Notes: generated by a model not told the origin, from the sequence alone. A DNA stretch of 64,000 bases from Dermatemys mawii (GCA_007922305.1 ML677366.1:11407132-11471131); one strand, 5' to 3'; shown: positions 45,686 through 58,530, counted from the stretch's first letter. A program made the numbers and translations.

Positions 45686-45689
45686 GAAG

Positions 45690-45905
45690 GACAGGTGTCA
45701 GTCTGGGACTATAGAGATCTGACTTCAGTTCCTTCTTATGTCACAAACTACCTATGGGACCTTAGGCAAGTCACTTAGTCTCTTTGTGCCTCAGTTTCCC
45801 ATGTGTAAAATGGGGACAATAGCACTTCCCTACCTTCTGGAGGTGTTGTAATTAAACAGTATGAGGTGCTCAGAGGGGGACCAGATAGATACGGTCGATA
45901 ACTGA
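45690..45905 (+). repeat. MIR/CORE SINE
   Basis: gggaccttaggcaagtcact, tgcctcagtttcccatgtgt, aaatggggacaatagcactt and ggtgttgtaattaaacagta are all in order. Confidence 0.85.
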
Positions 45906-46062
45906 AACATAAAAGCCTTAACAATCGGTGGACAAGTTCAAAGATTCAGCTTTCAAGACTTTAGATGCTGCTCATCGGGAACACTGTGACCCTGAAACCA
46001 CATTCACAGGAGCAGAGTCTCTACAAGCCACTCAATAGCTCTGGCTGGTTGGCCCTCTAAAG

Positions 46063-46322
46063 CAACGCTCTTCAAACTTTCAGCGCCACAGGCCCCTTTC
46101 GCACTCCCCTCTCCACTCGCGGCCCCCCGGGATATGTCTGCCAAAATGCCGCCGAATAGAAAGTTTCCGCTTTCTTTCAGCGGCATTTCGGAGGGCCAAA
46201 AATAGACCACGACTTCGGTGGTCTCCCGGGAAGGATCGGCGGCGGCACCAGGGTCTCGTGCACCCCCGGGGGTGGTCTCGCGCACCCCCAGAGGTGCGCG
46301 CACCCCAGTTTGAAGACCACTG
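46063..46322. mobile_element. hAT-like MITE with exact 8-bp target-site duplication
   Basis: Left end caacgctcttcaaact, right end agtttgaagaccactg. It is flanked by ctctaaag at 46055-46062 and 46323-46330. The GC-rich interior contains the inverted gaaagtttccgctttc and gcggcattt / aaatgccgc blocks. Confidence 0.88.
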
Positions 46323-48439
46323 CTCTAAAGGGAGAGAGGTCTCAGCCTCACCTGTAGTAGAGCCAACTCACTCCCCTGGTGAGGAAAATAAAGAATGTCA
46401 TTTGAATCAATTAGGCTTTCAGGTTAGATAAGGGAGAGGCCTGGGTAGTGAGATAGAGGCCTTCAGAGAGCAGGAAGGCTCCTGTAGGAGACCTTGAGAC
46501 ACCAGGGGAGAAAAGACTCCCTCTAGATAGGGCTGGGAGTGGCCTGTCAAAGCAGGAAAAGACTCTAGGCATGAGGGGCTGGCGGAGGATTGAAAGACAA
46601 TAGGTAGGAAGACTGCGGGGGGCGGGCCTTGATGAAAAGTGGGGAAGGAAGAATGTATGAACTTTCATTTGGACGTTGGGGACTTTATTTGGAACGATTT
46701 ATGTTAATAAACCAGGGTATTCTTGGCCCAGAGAAAAGCCTGGGTGGAATTTATTGTGGAGCCCTGAAGAGAAGGAAATTGAGGCAGGGATGCTACAGGG
46801 CCCATCAGAAATACCAAAAGCATTTGTCCTGGGATTCCAGCATTTCCTCTTCTCACCGCAGTTGTACCCACAGGATGGACACCAACAAAACCAAATACAG
46901 AACACAGCTAAATCCTAGCCAGCTCCCAGAAGGTTTGGTCTGAGTTCAGGTTTAGATGAAGGTCTGCTCTTCTCTTACTTGAACTGGCTCATGTCTCCCC
47001 CATCTGGGCCTAATCTCCTCCTGTGCTGCTCCATCCTGCAGTGGAGGCATAAGACCGAAAATCCGGTAGAGGATAATGGCCTTACTAGAGGTGAATGGAA
47101 GACGGACAAAGCCCTTACTGGGACCTAGAGAGCTGCAGACAGTCATAATCAGAGGGTCTGATCCTGCAAGGGGCCAAGCACCCTCGTCTCCCACATTGCA
47201 ACTGGCTCGAAAGCGGTGAAGCAGCACCTGTTTAGCCCAGCTGGGTCCTTGGCTCCCTCCCAGTGCCACAGCTGCCACTGTCACTTCAGAGCTGGCTGGC
47301 GTATGACAAGCAGCGGGGTGCTTAGGCCAAGGGCCTACATGCCAGGCTGAAGGCTCAGTTTGCTCAAACACAGGCAGCTGGGCGCTGATCTTAATTAGCC
47401 TGATTGAGAGAACCACTCAGTGAAAGGGACTGCTGGGGAGGTAACTGACAGTAGGCAACTCCCTCTCCCTCCACACGTCCTACAACTGAAGCAGGCATCT
47501 CTCCTTCCTTTGCATTCTGAGCGTCGTGTGCTTGCGTTGGTGATTTGCACTCAGCCCCATTCAGATACCTGGATCCTCCCCCTACTCCCAGTGATTTAAA
47601 ATATTCCACTTTAAAACAATCTCGGATCAAACCTCCCCTGGCTTCTCAAGGCCATTTTGGTTCTCTGTCGCTTTAGGGCTATGCTGGGCTGTAGGGGAGG
47701 TGCCAACGTGCCCATTCCCAATGCATGATGGAGGCAGGCAGAATGGGGCCTGAAGCAGGAGCAGTGATTGCTCCTCCCTTTAGAAGTGCGCAGTTTAGGA
47801 AGGGGATCAGGCACCAGGCATGTCTTCTCCCAGATACTCCCACTTGGGGTGCCTGGCTCCACAGGATGTGCTCTGCGTTCCCAGGCACCGACACCTGGCT
47901 TCTGGAGGCTCCTGCTATGGGTATGCAAGGGGAAGGAAGAGCACAGAGTTCCCGGTATCACCCACCTTCCTCAGGGTACCCACATAAGAACAGGCAGAAT
48001 CTGGCCCTTGAGGCCCGATCCTGAAGAAGCGAGTGCCTGCCGGGAGATGATGATTGCTCCCGACTCCCACTGCTGCCATTCAGCGCCTTGCAGGAAAAAG
48101 CTATTCTACGGTGAGCTTTCTGGAGGCCAGAGACCATACGCCCTTCCATTTTGTACAGCCCTAATCTTCAGTTGTCACTCAGACCCTGGATTGATTCACA
48201 ACCTTTGGGCAGGAAAACAAGTACACCTGCATCTTTTGCACAATGCCCCAAAAGGACGTGTCTGCAGATTGTACCTGAAGCCAGGCAGGTGTATTAGCAG
48301 AGCACCCCAGGGCCCCGTAACAGGTTGGAAGGCAAGTCAGAGCCACAAATACATGTCAGTGAAATGTCAGCAGCGTTCCCTTTAGCCCTGGCAGGATCTC
48401 TGTGTTCTAGCTGGCCCTATGACAAGCAACTTAAGGGTC

Positions 48440-49020
48440 ACAGCAGAAAAAACCATAGGAATGGGCTAGAGAAGATAAATCAGCCACTCTTATTTACTGC
48501 CTCACAATACAAGGGGATAATCAAGAAAACTAAAAGGCAACAATTTCAAAACCGATACAAGGCGATACAGTATAACTAACCTGTGAAACTCCTTGCCACC
48601 CGATATCATGGAGGCAGAGATAAGTAACTAGCACGTGGTTGCTAGCGTCCCTGGGTGGGTTCAAACCACCAACCTTTCAGTTAACAGCCGAACGCGCTGA
48701 CCCATTGCGCTACAGAGACATTAGATGATTGTACATTTATAAAACTAATGGGAACTTCCACATTTACATTGAATGGGGTAATTATTTTTTTTAGAAGGAA
48801 AATAAATCCTCATGCTTCAAGACATAAGCCAACCACTAACCGACGGGGGTCAGGAAGAAACTTTCCTCTGGGGAAGATTATTCCATAATTATCTGCAGTT
48901 TCTTGCACATGCCTCTTAAACAGCTGACACTGGCCACTGTTGGAGACAGGATCCTGGACTACTCAATTCACTAGTCTGATTCAGTATGGTAATCCCTGTG
49001 TAGCTCTGACAGGAACATTG
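48440..49020 (+). repeat. CR1 3' end (ORF2 tail and 3' UTR), interrupted by a tRNA-like locus
   Basis: Decayed ORF2 tail (cctgtgaaactccttgccac, cgatatcatggaggcagaga), then after the tRNA segment the 3' UTR: ttagaaggaaaataaatcct, cgggggtcaggaagaaactt, ctggccactgttggagacag, gattcagtatggtaatccct. Confidence 0.8.
48646..48719 (-). tRNA. tRNA-Asn (anticodon GTT), probably a pseudogene
   Basis: 74 bases that fold fully: acceptor GTCTCTG / CAGGGAC, D stem GCGC / GCGC, anticodon stem TTCGG / CTGAA with loop CTGTTAA (anticodon GTT), T stem GGTGG / CCACC, discriminator G. It is about 93% like vertebrate tRNA-Asn(GTT) as I recall it. Defects: the T loop reads TTTGAAC, replacing the nearly invariant C56 in box B; position 9 is A; a G-U pair lies in the anticodon stem. 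No TTTT terminator is seen within 40 bases downstream. It sits within a CR1 copy, which suggests retrotransposed insertion. Confidence 0.8.
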
Positions 49021-49704
49021 GAGAGTAGCATCAGAACGGCTGTCATGGAGTTTTCTAGCATGCCCTGTAACTGAGCTGGGGCTATTCAGACAGAAAGGAC
49101 ACCACAAGACAGCAATATCAGAATAAGTGACATTTACTTCTGCAAAGGAAGAGAAAAACACGCGTTGTCACATTCCCAATAGCTCTGAGGACAAATAAAT
49201 ACAGGACAGTGCTGACAGGAGGCATCGTGGGTGAGAAAGCAGCCAAGCAGCAAAGTATGTTAATAAGTGACACAGACGTAACAAGGCAGGGGGATTCGCT
49301 GGAGAATTTCAGCGGGACAAGGAATACTTCAAGCCAGACCACACACATAACATTTTGGAATGAAGGATGGTAAACTGTCACAGATAGCCAGCAAGGGAGA
49401 GAGGATTTTCAGTAGTCATTAGTCGAGGTCTAATGTACGGAACTGGAGAATGGCTCTCAGGCTTGGTAACAGGTCTAGCGCCTTTAATCTCATCTGGATC
49501 AATAGCGAGCAAAAGGTATTACTCTGGGATGGCCATCTGATGTGAAATGAGCTGGTGAGTCTCACTCCAGTTTCTGGAAGAGAAGTAGCCAGAAGTAATA
49601 CACCCCCTCGCCACAATTGGCTGTGACAGTTCCCTTTCAGCAAACTTAGCAATGTCCCTTCCTCCCCTGCCACAGGTCCTACCAGGCGTGAGGACACACA
49701 GAGG

Positions 49705-49955
49705 AAGGCAGGATAGTCCAGGGGTTAAGGTTTGAGGGTAGGACTTTGGAGACTTGGGTTTAACTCCCTGCATTGCTATAGACTTCCTGTGTGACACTGG
49801 GCAAGTCACTTAGTCTCCCTTTGCCTTCTCTCCCCTCTCTACAGTGGAGATAATGGTACTTCCCTACCTCATAGGGGTGTTCTGAGGGTAAATACATTAA
49901 AAGTAATGAGACTGTCAGATACTACAGTGGGCCAGATAAGCACCTAATATAGATA
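49705..49955 (+). repeat. MIR/CORE SINE
   Basis: tccaggggttaaggtttgag (tRNA-like head), gtgtgacactgggcaagtca, a tctccctttgcc block, tctacagtggagataatggt and ggtgttctgagggtaaatac. Confidence 0.85.
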
Positions 49956-50062
49956 GGTAAGGGGCATGGGCAGAGCTGCAACATGGGGGAAGCTGGCACC
50001 GCCAGTGCCCATGCTACACTACAGAAGACATCATATTCCATGGCTATAAAGCTAGTGCTTTT

Positions 50063-50184
50063 AAGGTGACCAGATGTCCTGATTTTATAGAGACAGTCCT
50101 GATATTTGGAATTGTGTCTTATATAGGTACCTATTACCCCCCCACCCCGTCCCAATTTTTCACACTTGCTGGCTGGGCACCCTA
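50063..50184 (+). mobile_element. Short MITE (gggtgaccagat family), copy 2
   Basis: aaggtgaccagatgtcctg at the left and ctggctgggcacccta at the right, with cttatataggtacctatta inside. The reverse-oriented relative is at 18563-18676. Confidence 0.75.
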
Positions 50185-51659
50185 GATGCTTTGCACCAGC
50201 ACTAAATTCACTCTTGGGCCTGGAGCTAGGAGACATGGAGGTGGGGCCCCAGGTAGTCACTATGGAACACTCACAGTGTCTACCTTTTCTGTGCAGATGA
50301 GAAAACACAACGGCCATGTAATTGCCTTTAGGACACAACTATTTGCGCATAATGCAAACCCACCCATCCATCATCGCCAATATTGTGTTCTTGAAAACAA
50401 TATTTAATGTGGTAAAATCTTCACATGGAAAGACTGAGCAAACAGCACAAGAGAGAAGACAGAGAGGGAGAAAAACTTTGTCCTATTCCAGCAGAGGAAG
50501 TTAACAGTCTCCAGCGATCTGAGACAGCACACTAGCATTCAGATGAGCCTGCGAAGCATTATTGTAACTGATGGGCAGGTTCTGGAGATGTTGTGTACCA
50601 GGGAGCCAGCAGCTCTTTCTTAGCTAGGCAGGTAGGGTGACTCTACTAGAAATAGCCAGCTCTATTCACAAGTCCAGCGAGCGATCTCCATGACGCCATG
50701 CTGCAGGGAACCCTGTATCACAGAGTGCTAGAGCAAGGATTTCCCTACTGCAAAGCAAGGGAAGCAGAAGAATATATGTAAGGAAATGACAGACTGTATT
50801 TAACAGAGAGGTCCCCCGGCCCCAACAGGAGAGGATCCTGAGAGAGGAGACAGAGAGGCAGGGACTACAAAGGGAGCATTCGCAGCATCCAGGAAATTAT
50901 ATTGTTGGCTCAACTTTTCTAGCCTCTGGACCAAATTCTCCTCTCAGTTACGTTGGTGTAAATCTCCAGTAACTTCACTGAGCCATATTCAGACTTCAGG
51001 TAGGCAGGTACAATTGCATCAGGTCTGAATTTGGCCCACTTGGGTTTGATAATCTTCTCACAAGCACCACTTCCTCACCTGGACACCAGTTTTCCCCTGA
51101 TGACCTTCCCCTGACTTCAGCAGAGTTATTCCAGCCTGACATCATCTGCCCCTGGATTCTCAGCACTTCACAGCGATTTACACTGGGAGACAAATGCTTT
51201 CCTCGTCACAGCAGGTTCGGAGGTTAATTTCCAAAAGACTGGTGGAAGTTATTTCCTAGCGACATGAAACACAGCTGTGGCACAGTAACATTTGTTAGTG
51301 TTGCTGCTTAATGACCCAAGAAATGCCTGCAGCCAAATCACCGCGTGCTCTGATCCTCTCAGCTCTCACGGGCTTTTCAATAGTTCAGTAGACCCCACCC
51401 AGAGAGACATAAGTGAGTGAAACATGGACAGCCAAATGTCAGTCAGGTAATTCCCTGGGCTCCATCACTGGTATCCAGGGAGTGGGACAGGTGGAAGGAT
51501 ACATTACATTCATTTGTAAATGCACACTGGATGTAGTCCAGCTCCATTGAAATCGGTGTACCTACATCCATTTACACCAGTTGGGGATCCACCAAAGATG
51601 TGGATGGGGGTGTCACAGGTAGGAATGAAAGCAAGAAATTCAAATGCAGGCTATCCGCA

Positions 51660-51850
51660 AAAACCTCTTTAGATGAACTCTACTGAGCTGAGGAACAACA
51701 GTCCAGGGGAAATGACAGAAACCTCATCATTTGGGAGGTTTAAAATCAGACTGGACAAAATGCTATTCAATTTCCTATTGGGATAATCCTCAGACTGACT
51801 AGACAGCTGGGCTATGTGAGCTAAGAATAGGCCTGTTACATATTTAACCT
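51660..51850 (+). repeat. CR1-like ORF2 tail fragment
   Basis: catcatttgggaggtttaaa followed by atcagactggacaaaatgct corresponds to the ESPSLEIFKTRLD-like end of CR1 ORF2, heavily decayed. Confidence 0.5.
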
Positions 51851-52569
51851 CTAGATTAATAAAAGATGGAAAAGACATAGAATAATTGGATTTTGTATTT
51901 GCTATTCGGTGATGCAGAGCTGCTTGTTCCCTGACTCTTTCTATGACTGGTAGGTGGGCGAGCCAGCCAGTCACCCAGGCATGTCTGAATACAGATAGAT
52001 TTTAAGAGATCCAGCCCTGAGCACTGGGGGCAAAATCCAATGCAAGAAGGGGAGAGCTCCCCCCATATTTCACCTGTCCATGGCCTTTCCTACAGAAATC
52101 TTAAGCCATCGTTCCTCTTCCACTTCAGAAGCCATTCAAAGGCACTGCAGGCAGATCACAGCTCAGCAAGCCTCAGGGATTCATGAAATATAGATAGGGA
52201 GCAAGGCAGGCTTCTAGCACTGGATAAATACAAACACTAGAATTGGCTCCATCAGCACTTCAGGCAAGAAATGTTTTGCATAAGGATGCAGGGCTGACTT
52301 GCCTCGATTCAGTGATTGCTCATTCTGTTAGCACCACCACCCTGACACATTTGCTTATTTAGCAGAGACCCATCAGCACAGCATGGGCCACATAAATATA
52401 CGTCCATTCAGTACCTGGCACCATACATATATCTTCTTGAGAACAGTCATGTGTCTCCTGCACCCTGGGCTAATGGTGCCATTCACAAGCAGTCTTGTTA
52501 AATTCCTGTCTGCCTTGCATTGTATCTGGGGTTAATAGTAATAATCATTAGTGATATAGCTTTGCATTT

Positions 52570-52735
52570 ATATATCACTGTTCATCAAGGGATCTCAAAG
52601 CACTCTATAAAAGTGGGCACATTTTATTAGCCCCATTTTACAGGGGGAAACTGAGGCAGGCACCGAGTTGTGGAATGTTTTGTTCAGGGTCACAGAGGAA
52701 GTCAGTGGGGGAGACAGGAAGAGAATGTTCCCTGG
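52570..52735 (-). repeat. MIR-like SINE, reverse orientation
   Basis: gatctcaaagcactctataa, cccattttacagggggaaac, tgaggcaggcaccg and gttcagggtcacagaggaag. Confidence 0.75.
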
Positions 52736-52878
52736 AAAGTGCGTGCTTGGGCGGCTGCCCAGGAGAGATTCAAATGCCACTCAGCTGATCAATAGAGTGT
52801 GCACAGCTGGCAGCATGTGGTCATGTGCCCTTCTCCCCGCAACGTGGCTCCATTCTGGGACCCTCCCGCTGGTTGTGC

Positions 52879-53021
52879 ACACACATAGTCTTTGTATGAC
52901 ACACACAAACACACACATAGTCTTTGTGTTACACACACACAGTCACACACGCATACAGTATCTTACACTCTCTCTCTCCCCTGCACACACACAAACACAC
53001 ACACACACACACACACACAGA
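52879..53021. repeat. Compound (CA)n microsatellite
   Basis: CA-rich blocks separated by two near-repeats of agtctttgt(g/a)t(t/g)acacac, indicating local tandem duplication. It ends in a 30-base (CA)n tract. Confidence 0.9.
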
Positions 53022-54999
53022 GTCTCTTTCACACTCACCTCCCAGCACATACTTCTATTATTGTTGTTGTTACTTCTTGGTACTACCTGCAATGCACATA
53101 TATTCTCTGTAATTTTAATCTTTCAACATGTGTTAGTTTAGTGTGTTGACTGGTCTATGCATTTCATAACCTTTATTTTTCTTACACTTACATTTAATTC
53201 TTTGAATAGCGAGCTCTAAAATGCCTAACTTGTCCTGGCTGGAGTAATTATCGGTATGGGAACTTTTCAAAAATATATATAAAGTCTAGGTTTTTTGTTT
53301 CTACTGGCGGCACACATCCGCACATACCTCGGTGCACATAACAAAATGTATTCCACACATGGATGGGAAAAATTAGAGGAAACACATGACTCCCGTTACC
53401 CTAAAGGCCACATACAAGTAAGGATAGACATTGTGAAACGTTAGCGGATCAGCAGTGCAATCACATTCAATTATGATGTTAGCATCTTAGACGCAGGATT
53501 GTTCGTCACAAGTCCCACATTTTGCAGGTCAGCCTCCAGTTTCATGGGTCAGTCCTACAAACTGGGCTTGTGGGACAGAGAAACTCCACGGATTATCTCT
53601 TCGGGCTGCGAGGCAACCTTGCACCGGGCTGTGACATCACAAGATGAAAGTGCTGTGAGGGGGAGGAGTTTGTTCTGCAGGACAAATCTGAGAGATGGCA
53701 AGGCTCTTTGTGGTCCAGGAGCAGCCAGCCCTTGCCCTTCAATATGCATTTATGGGACAGGATCAGGGCCAGTCAGGTGCTTGCATACCCGTTGATTGGA
53801 ATGAAACAACATATAGCACAAATCCCATCTTCCTTCCTTAAACACTGGAGGACAGGTGACCTACTGAAAGAGCAACTGTGCTTAAAATGAATGCTGCAGC
53901 GATGTTTAATGCAGCAGATCAGCTGTTTGATGTGCACTCAAAAGCCCAATGCCAAATCACAGGGGGACAACTGCTGAGCGAGGCTCTGAGCCCCCACTAG
54001 AATCACAGCTAGTACTCAGCCGCTCTTAGGAAGCTTATTGCATGCATAAGAAACTTGGTCACGTATATTGCTAATTATTAGAGCTGTTGCTCATTAAGCT
54101 ACCATGGCTGATGCAATGACACAATGGATCTGATCCACCCCTACCCTGGAAATATGACTTCAGAAGATACCTGCATCTCTCCCAAGCATGAATTCTTAAG
54201 AAGGATGCAGGCAGCTAGGTGTCCTCAGAAGATGCTTATTTTGGGCCCTGCCTCACGCTATGGGAAAAGCTTTTATTGCTCATTTGCCCTGAACAAATCT
54301 CTCTGCTCGTGTGTGGAATTGGCTAATGCATCTGGAATCCCACCACAGAAGGCATTTTAATTTGGTGACCAGGAGAACTTCAGCCCTATTCCCACCTGTA
54401 ATTTCTGCTAACATCAGCGACTCAGGAGGGGAACAGCTTCCTTCAAAAAGTTTCTAACTCTTCAGACCTTTGAACAGATTATTTTTATTTTGGCTGGACA
54501 AGCCTCCACTTCAGACAGCAAAATTCATGTTTTGCACTTACTTCTGCATTTTGAATGGGGTGTGCAAATCTGGATGAAGAAAGGTTAAATTTGTTCACAG
54601 CGTGGCATAGCAATTGTTAGGGGCCTGACCCAGAGCCCATAGCAGTCTGTGGGAAACTTGCATTGACTTTAACAGACTGTGGAACAGGCCCTAGGAATGC
54701 AAAAGGAGTAGATTCAGGTGTCCTCTCTCTCCAGCAGGGTTGAGTGAAATTCAAATGGAGTCCTGGTCATATCCATGAGCAAGCAGCAGCATTTTGGGAA
54801 GGGTCTTATAAAGAACAGATTCTTGCCAGGCAATCTGGGTGTTTTCCTCTAACCCTGTAGCTGGAAGGCAGCTGCGGAAACTACTAAGCAGAAGTTCTCC
54901 ACTGAAGCAGAGAGAGAGAATGTGGTATTATCCTTAATGATATGTTTTTCCTTATTCTAATCATGTTCTTTGACTAATGTCGAAAGACAGCAACTCTTT

Positions 55000-55330
55000 C
55001 TGGGAGTCTCTGCCACGGTCACTTGACCACAGGGGTAATATTATTGGATTTTTATAAAGCAGTTGATGAAGTGTCTCACCAAAGCTTACCCAGCTTCAGT
55101 AGGAACACTAGGTTGTGACTGAAAACTGACAAAGAGTAATGGAATAAAGCTGTGTTCTGAGTGGGGTGAGCTGCCAACTGGGGTAACTCAGAGTCCACTG
55201 TTTGATCTCTTCTCATTTAACACCTTTGTGAATTATCTGGAAGGAGGCGCACAGGACAATGTTGAAATTCATAGATGGTATTTAAGGGGGAGGAGTTGCA
55301 TGTGCTAGTAAGGACAAAGAAATAACACGA
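55000..55330 (+). repeat. CR1 ORF2 reverse transcriptase fragment
   Basis: ggatttttataaagcagttg, gggtaactcagagtccactg and cacctttgtgaattatctgg correspond to the DF-KAFD, GVPQGS-like and FINDLE-like parts of CR1 RT. Stops and frameshifts are present. Confidence 0.65.
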
Positions 55331-55339
55331 AGCAAGATA

Positions 55340-58320
55340 AGGAAGCACAGCAGAAAATTGTTGCATTAGGTTCACTTTCTGCCTGAGTTTATCTTTACTT
55401 TCAGATTAACAATTGTAAATCTCTTGATAGTGAACCACATTGACCCAGCCACAGAAGTTGCCTGCTGCCTCATTTTGTTCTTTATTTACTTTTCTATCCT
55501 CTGCAAAACTAATGGTCTTGCTGTCAGCCCCTGGGTCCAAATCATCTGCACTTTCTATAAGCCCCACCCCCAAGGAAAACATCTGGCCTCCTGGAACATT
55601 TAGAAAATGAACAGTGAAACATGCATGAATCTCATTAGCATGGACACATACCTGTGGCTTTACAAGTAAGGCTTGTTAGAAGCCATCATTTAGCTGAATG
55701 CAAAGGAACATGTGCAAAAACAAACCCAGCACTCGCTTTTGCTTGGGCTTCTGGAGTTATAGGACAGGTGTGGGGTCAGAAAGACCAGATAGGGCAGGTT
55801 CACAAGACAGCAAACAGTGCCAGATGGACACAAAGCAGAGCTATGCAGGGAAACCCAGTGTTGTGAACGTTATGCAGACAAGTAGAGAAAACTTTCCCAG
55901 TATTTCCTATTCAAATACCTCATGCTTGGACTGATCTATTAGCTGATTTTTGCTAATGAAATGTACCCACAACCTCTCTAGCTCTGGGCTGCATCCCTGG
56001 CCAAATTAGTAACACCTTTGTGCCAACATTCTAGATTCCACCACTAATTAACACAGCAACAACCACAGGAGATAATTACGGAAACTGCTCCTGTATCCCC
56101 TATAGCCCTTCTGGATAGCAGAGAGAAATCCTCCAGCTGGCAATTACAGGCTCTGCACTAGGCAATGTGATGGCAGGGGTGGGAAACTACTCATTCTGCT
56201 CCAGTTCAAAGGGATCAAATGCATTTATTAAAAGGGATCAAATGCATTTATTACTCCAGTCTGAAAAGTCACCCTGTTGCCAATAAATGGCCGACTGAAT
56301 TGTCATTCTCCTTCCTGCTTAGCACCGAGTCCCAGATCTACATACACAGTCATGCTCTGACCTATTGCTTCAAAAGCTTCTCCTGCATTCACAGCACTGT
56401 AACCTTTGCAGCTGGATAGCAATCCTCTGACAATGCATTCCCCCTTGTCCACCTACCTGCTGTGAAGCCAAGAATTAAATTAAACCACAGATATTATATA
56501 TATGGAGAGAAAGAGCAGGCCAGAGCTAGGGCCACATACAGAGCTAAGTGTGAAGTCATATAAAAACAAGGGGTCACATATATTACAGACACTGTGGTAC
56601 TTAAGGTCCTTGAACTCAGATCTCTACTATTTGCATTAAATAACTCCTTTAAATGCGGTCATCTGTTGGAGGGAGACAGGCTCAGATGCACTAAGCCACT
56701 GCATTACACACTCCGGGCCTGACTTCCATATGAGTGGAGCATCCAGTAGTTCCCACCAATTTCACGATTTACTGCTTGGTGATCAGCACTCTGGAAAATT
56801 AGTCCGGCCAGCTGTTAAGCTAGTCCCCAGCATGTGAGGTCCACAGGAGGCCAAGTCCCATATTGTAAGCTACGGCTATTCACCTACAGGCACCACGCTT
56901 CACAGCAGAGATGGAACCTGGGAACTTCATCACCCAAAGCATAAGACCTACTTGAGCTAAAAGAGGTTCCTTTCATCTGTAAGCAGCAGCTTTTATAGTC
57001 TCTGGGTCCAGATACCAGAAAGAGATGTGACCGCACACGCTGTGTTGGTGTGTTCTATGAGCATCTACAAAGACTGGCCAGCACCTCCAGCCCAACACAG
57101 ATCATCCGCCAAGGGCCATGCAACCAATGGCATCGTGCCAGAATTTTCAGAAGGGTTCCGCAGAATCCAGATCAGGGCCGGCGAGCAAGCTCTATGAATG
57201 ACGGGGCTGAGCTCTTTCGATAATCTGGGCCTTGAGCACTCAAATTACTGGCTCTGAGCTCTTTTGGAAAGTCAAAATCCACCCTGACACTGAGGGGATA
57301 GCAGGGCTTGGAATCCAATTGTGGGAGAGCCCTAGTGGAGTGAAGGTGAGGAGATCACACAAAGCCCAAATCCCTCACCCAGGCCTTCACTGACTGCAGC
57401 ACTATAGACCTTTGCTCACGCCCCAGCTGTGGGTCTTTCATGAGCTGCGGGGTCAAATTAAAAAGTCGATAACGTGTGTTTCTTGTCAGACTCTGCTAAT
57501 GTTCCTGGGCAGCCCTGCAAATAGAACTCACCCTGACCCCCATTCGCACTGAAATGACCTCTCAGGTGGCTTTCCTTTACCTCAGTTTCAGATATAGCTT
57601 AAAATTCTACTGCTGTTTTTATTGGGGAAAAAACCCTCCCCGTCCGCTCTCACCAAGTAAGAGATTCTGCTCCTGCAGTTCCTCTGGGGAAAGCGCATAA
57701 CTAGAATTAGTCACAAAATGGGATTTTTCATCCCCCTGGTCACTTCAGAAGTAGTTTCCATTTTGAATCAGAATGGAAAAGTCAAACTACCAAAAAAATT
57801 CACACAACGAAAAATGCCTAAAAGTTTTGAATCCAAAATGTGGCCAGGGAAAACTGTCAATGTTTTTGATCAAAATGAAACCATCCAATATTTCCAAATG
57901 ACTGGGGGCACCGGGGGTGGGTTTGTTTCAAACCTACATTCCAAATGAAAACATCATCTAATTTCAAAATCAAAATCATTTTTTTATTCCATTCTCCTGT
58001 TGGGAAAAGTGATAAATGCTGTCACAGTCAACAGAAAATTTTGATGTTGACAGAGTTACATTTTCCAGCTGGAAAAAATTCTGTGTGAAAAATTTCAACT
58101 CATTCTGCAGATAACACACACATGCTGGGCAAACTGCACTGTAGAAATGAAGGTATCCATCTGAGAACATGTGACAAATACGTATCACAGCTAACTGTCC
58201 ATTTGGAGCTAAAAGAGGCATTGTGCTGAATCAACTGTTAGCACTCATCATTGTCTTACAGGGGACATGGATTGAAATCTCATTCCTACGCTGTCTGATA
58301 GCCTTGTGGGTATAAACAAT
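55340..58320. other. Upstream region, no gene recognised
   Basis: No exon-like frame. A local duplication, aaagggatcaaatgcattta, occurs twice at 56208-56248. An A/T-rich repeat block at about 57710-58110 contains opposing aaaaatg and cattttt motifs. Confidence 0.45.
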
Positions 58321-58324
58321 AATA

Positions 58325-58530
58325 CCTAACCCCTATGTAATGCTTTTCATCCAGAAGACTTCAAAACACTTTATAAAGGAAATATAATTATCCCTTCTGT
58401 GTAGCTGGGGAAACTGAGACCAAGAAAGCTCAGATGATATTTACCCAACAGGTTATGACAGACAGGACTAGCACACAAGTTTCTTGAATATCACGCTGGC
58501 GTTCTATCCACGAGGCTACATTGTCATGCA
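58325..58530 (-). repeat. MIR-like SINE, reverse orientation
   Basis: acttcaaaacactttataaa, agctggggaaactgagacca, gacaggactagcacacaagt and gttctatccacgaggctaca (the reversed tRNA-like head). Confidence 0.75.

Noticed and set aside
46004..46303. GC-rich block considered as a CpG-island promoter
   Set aside because: Boundaries, inverted ends and the exact ctctaaag duplication show it is a MITE.
47768..48385. 205-codon open frame on the plus strand
   Set aside because: No domain recognised, overlaps other open frames on both strands, and runs toward a CR1 tail; GC-rich sequence lacks stops by chance.
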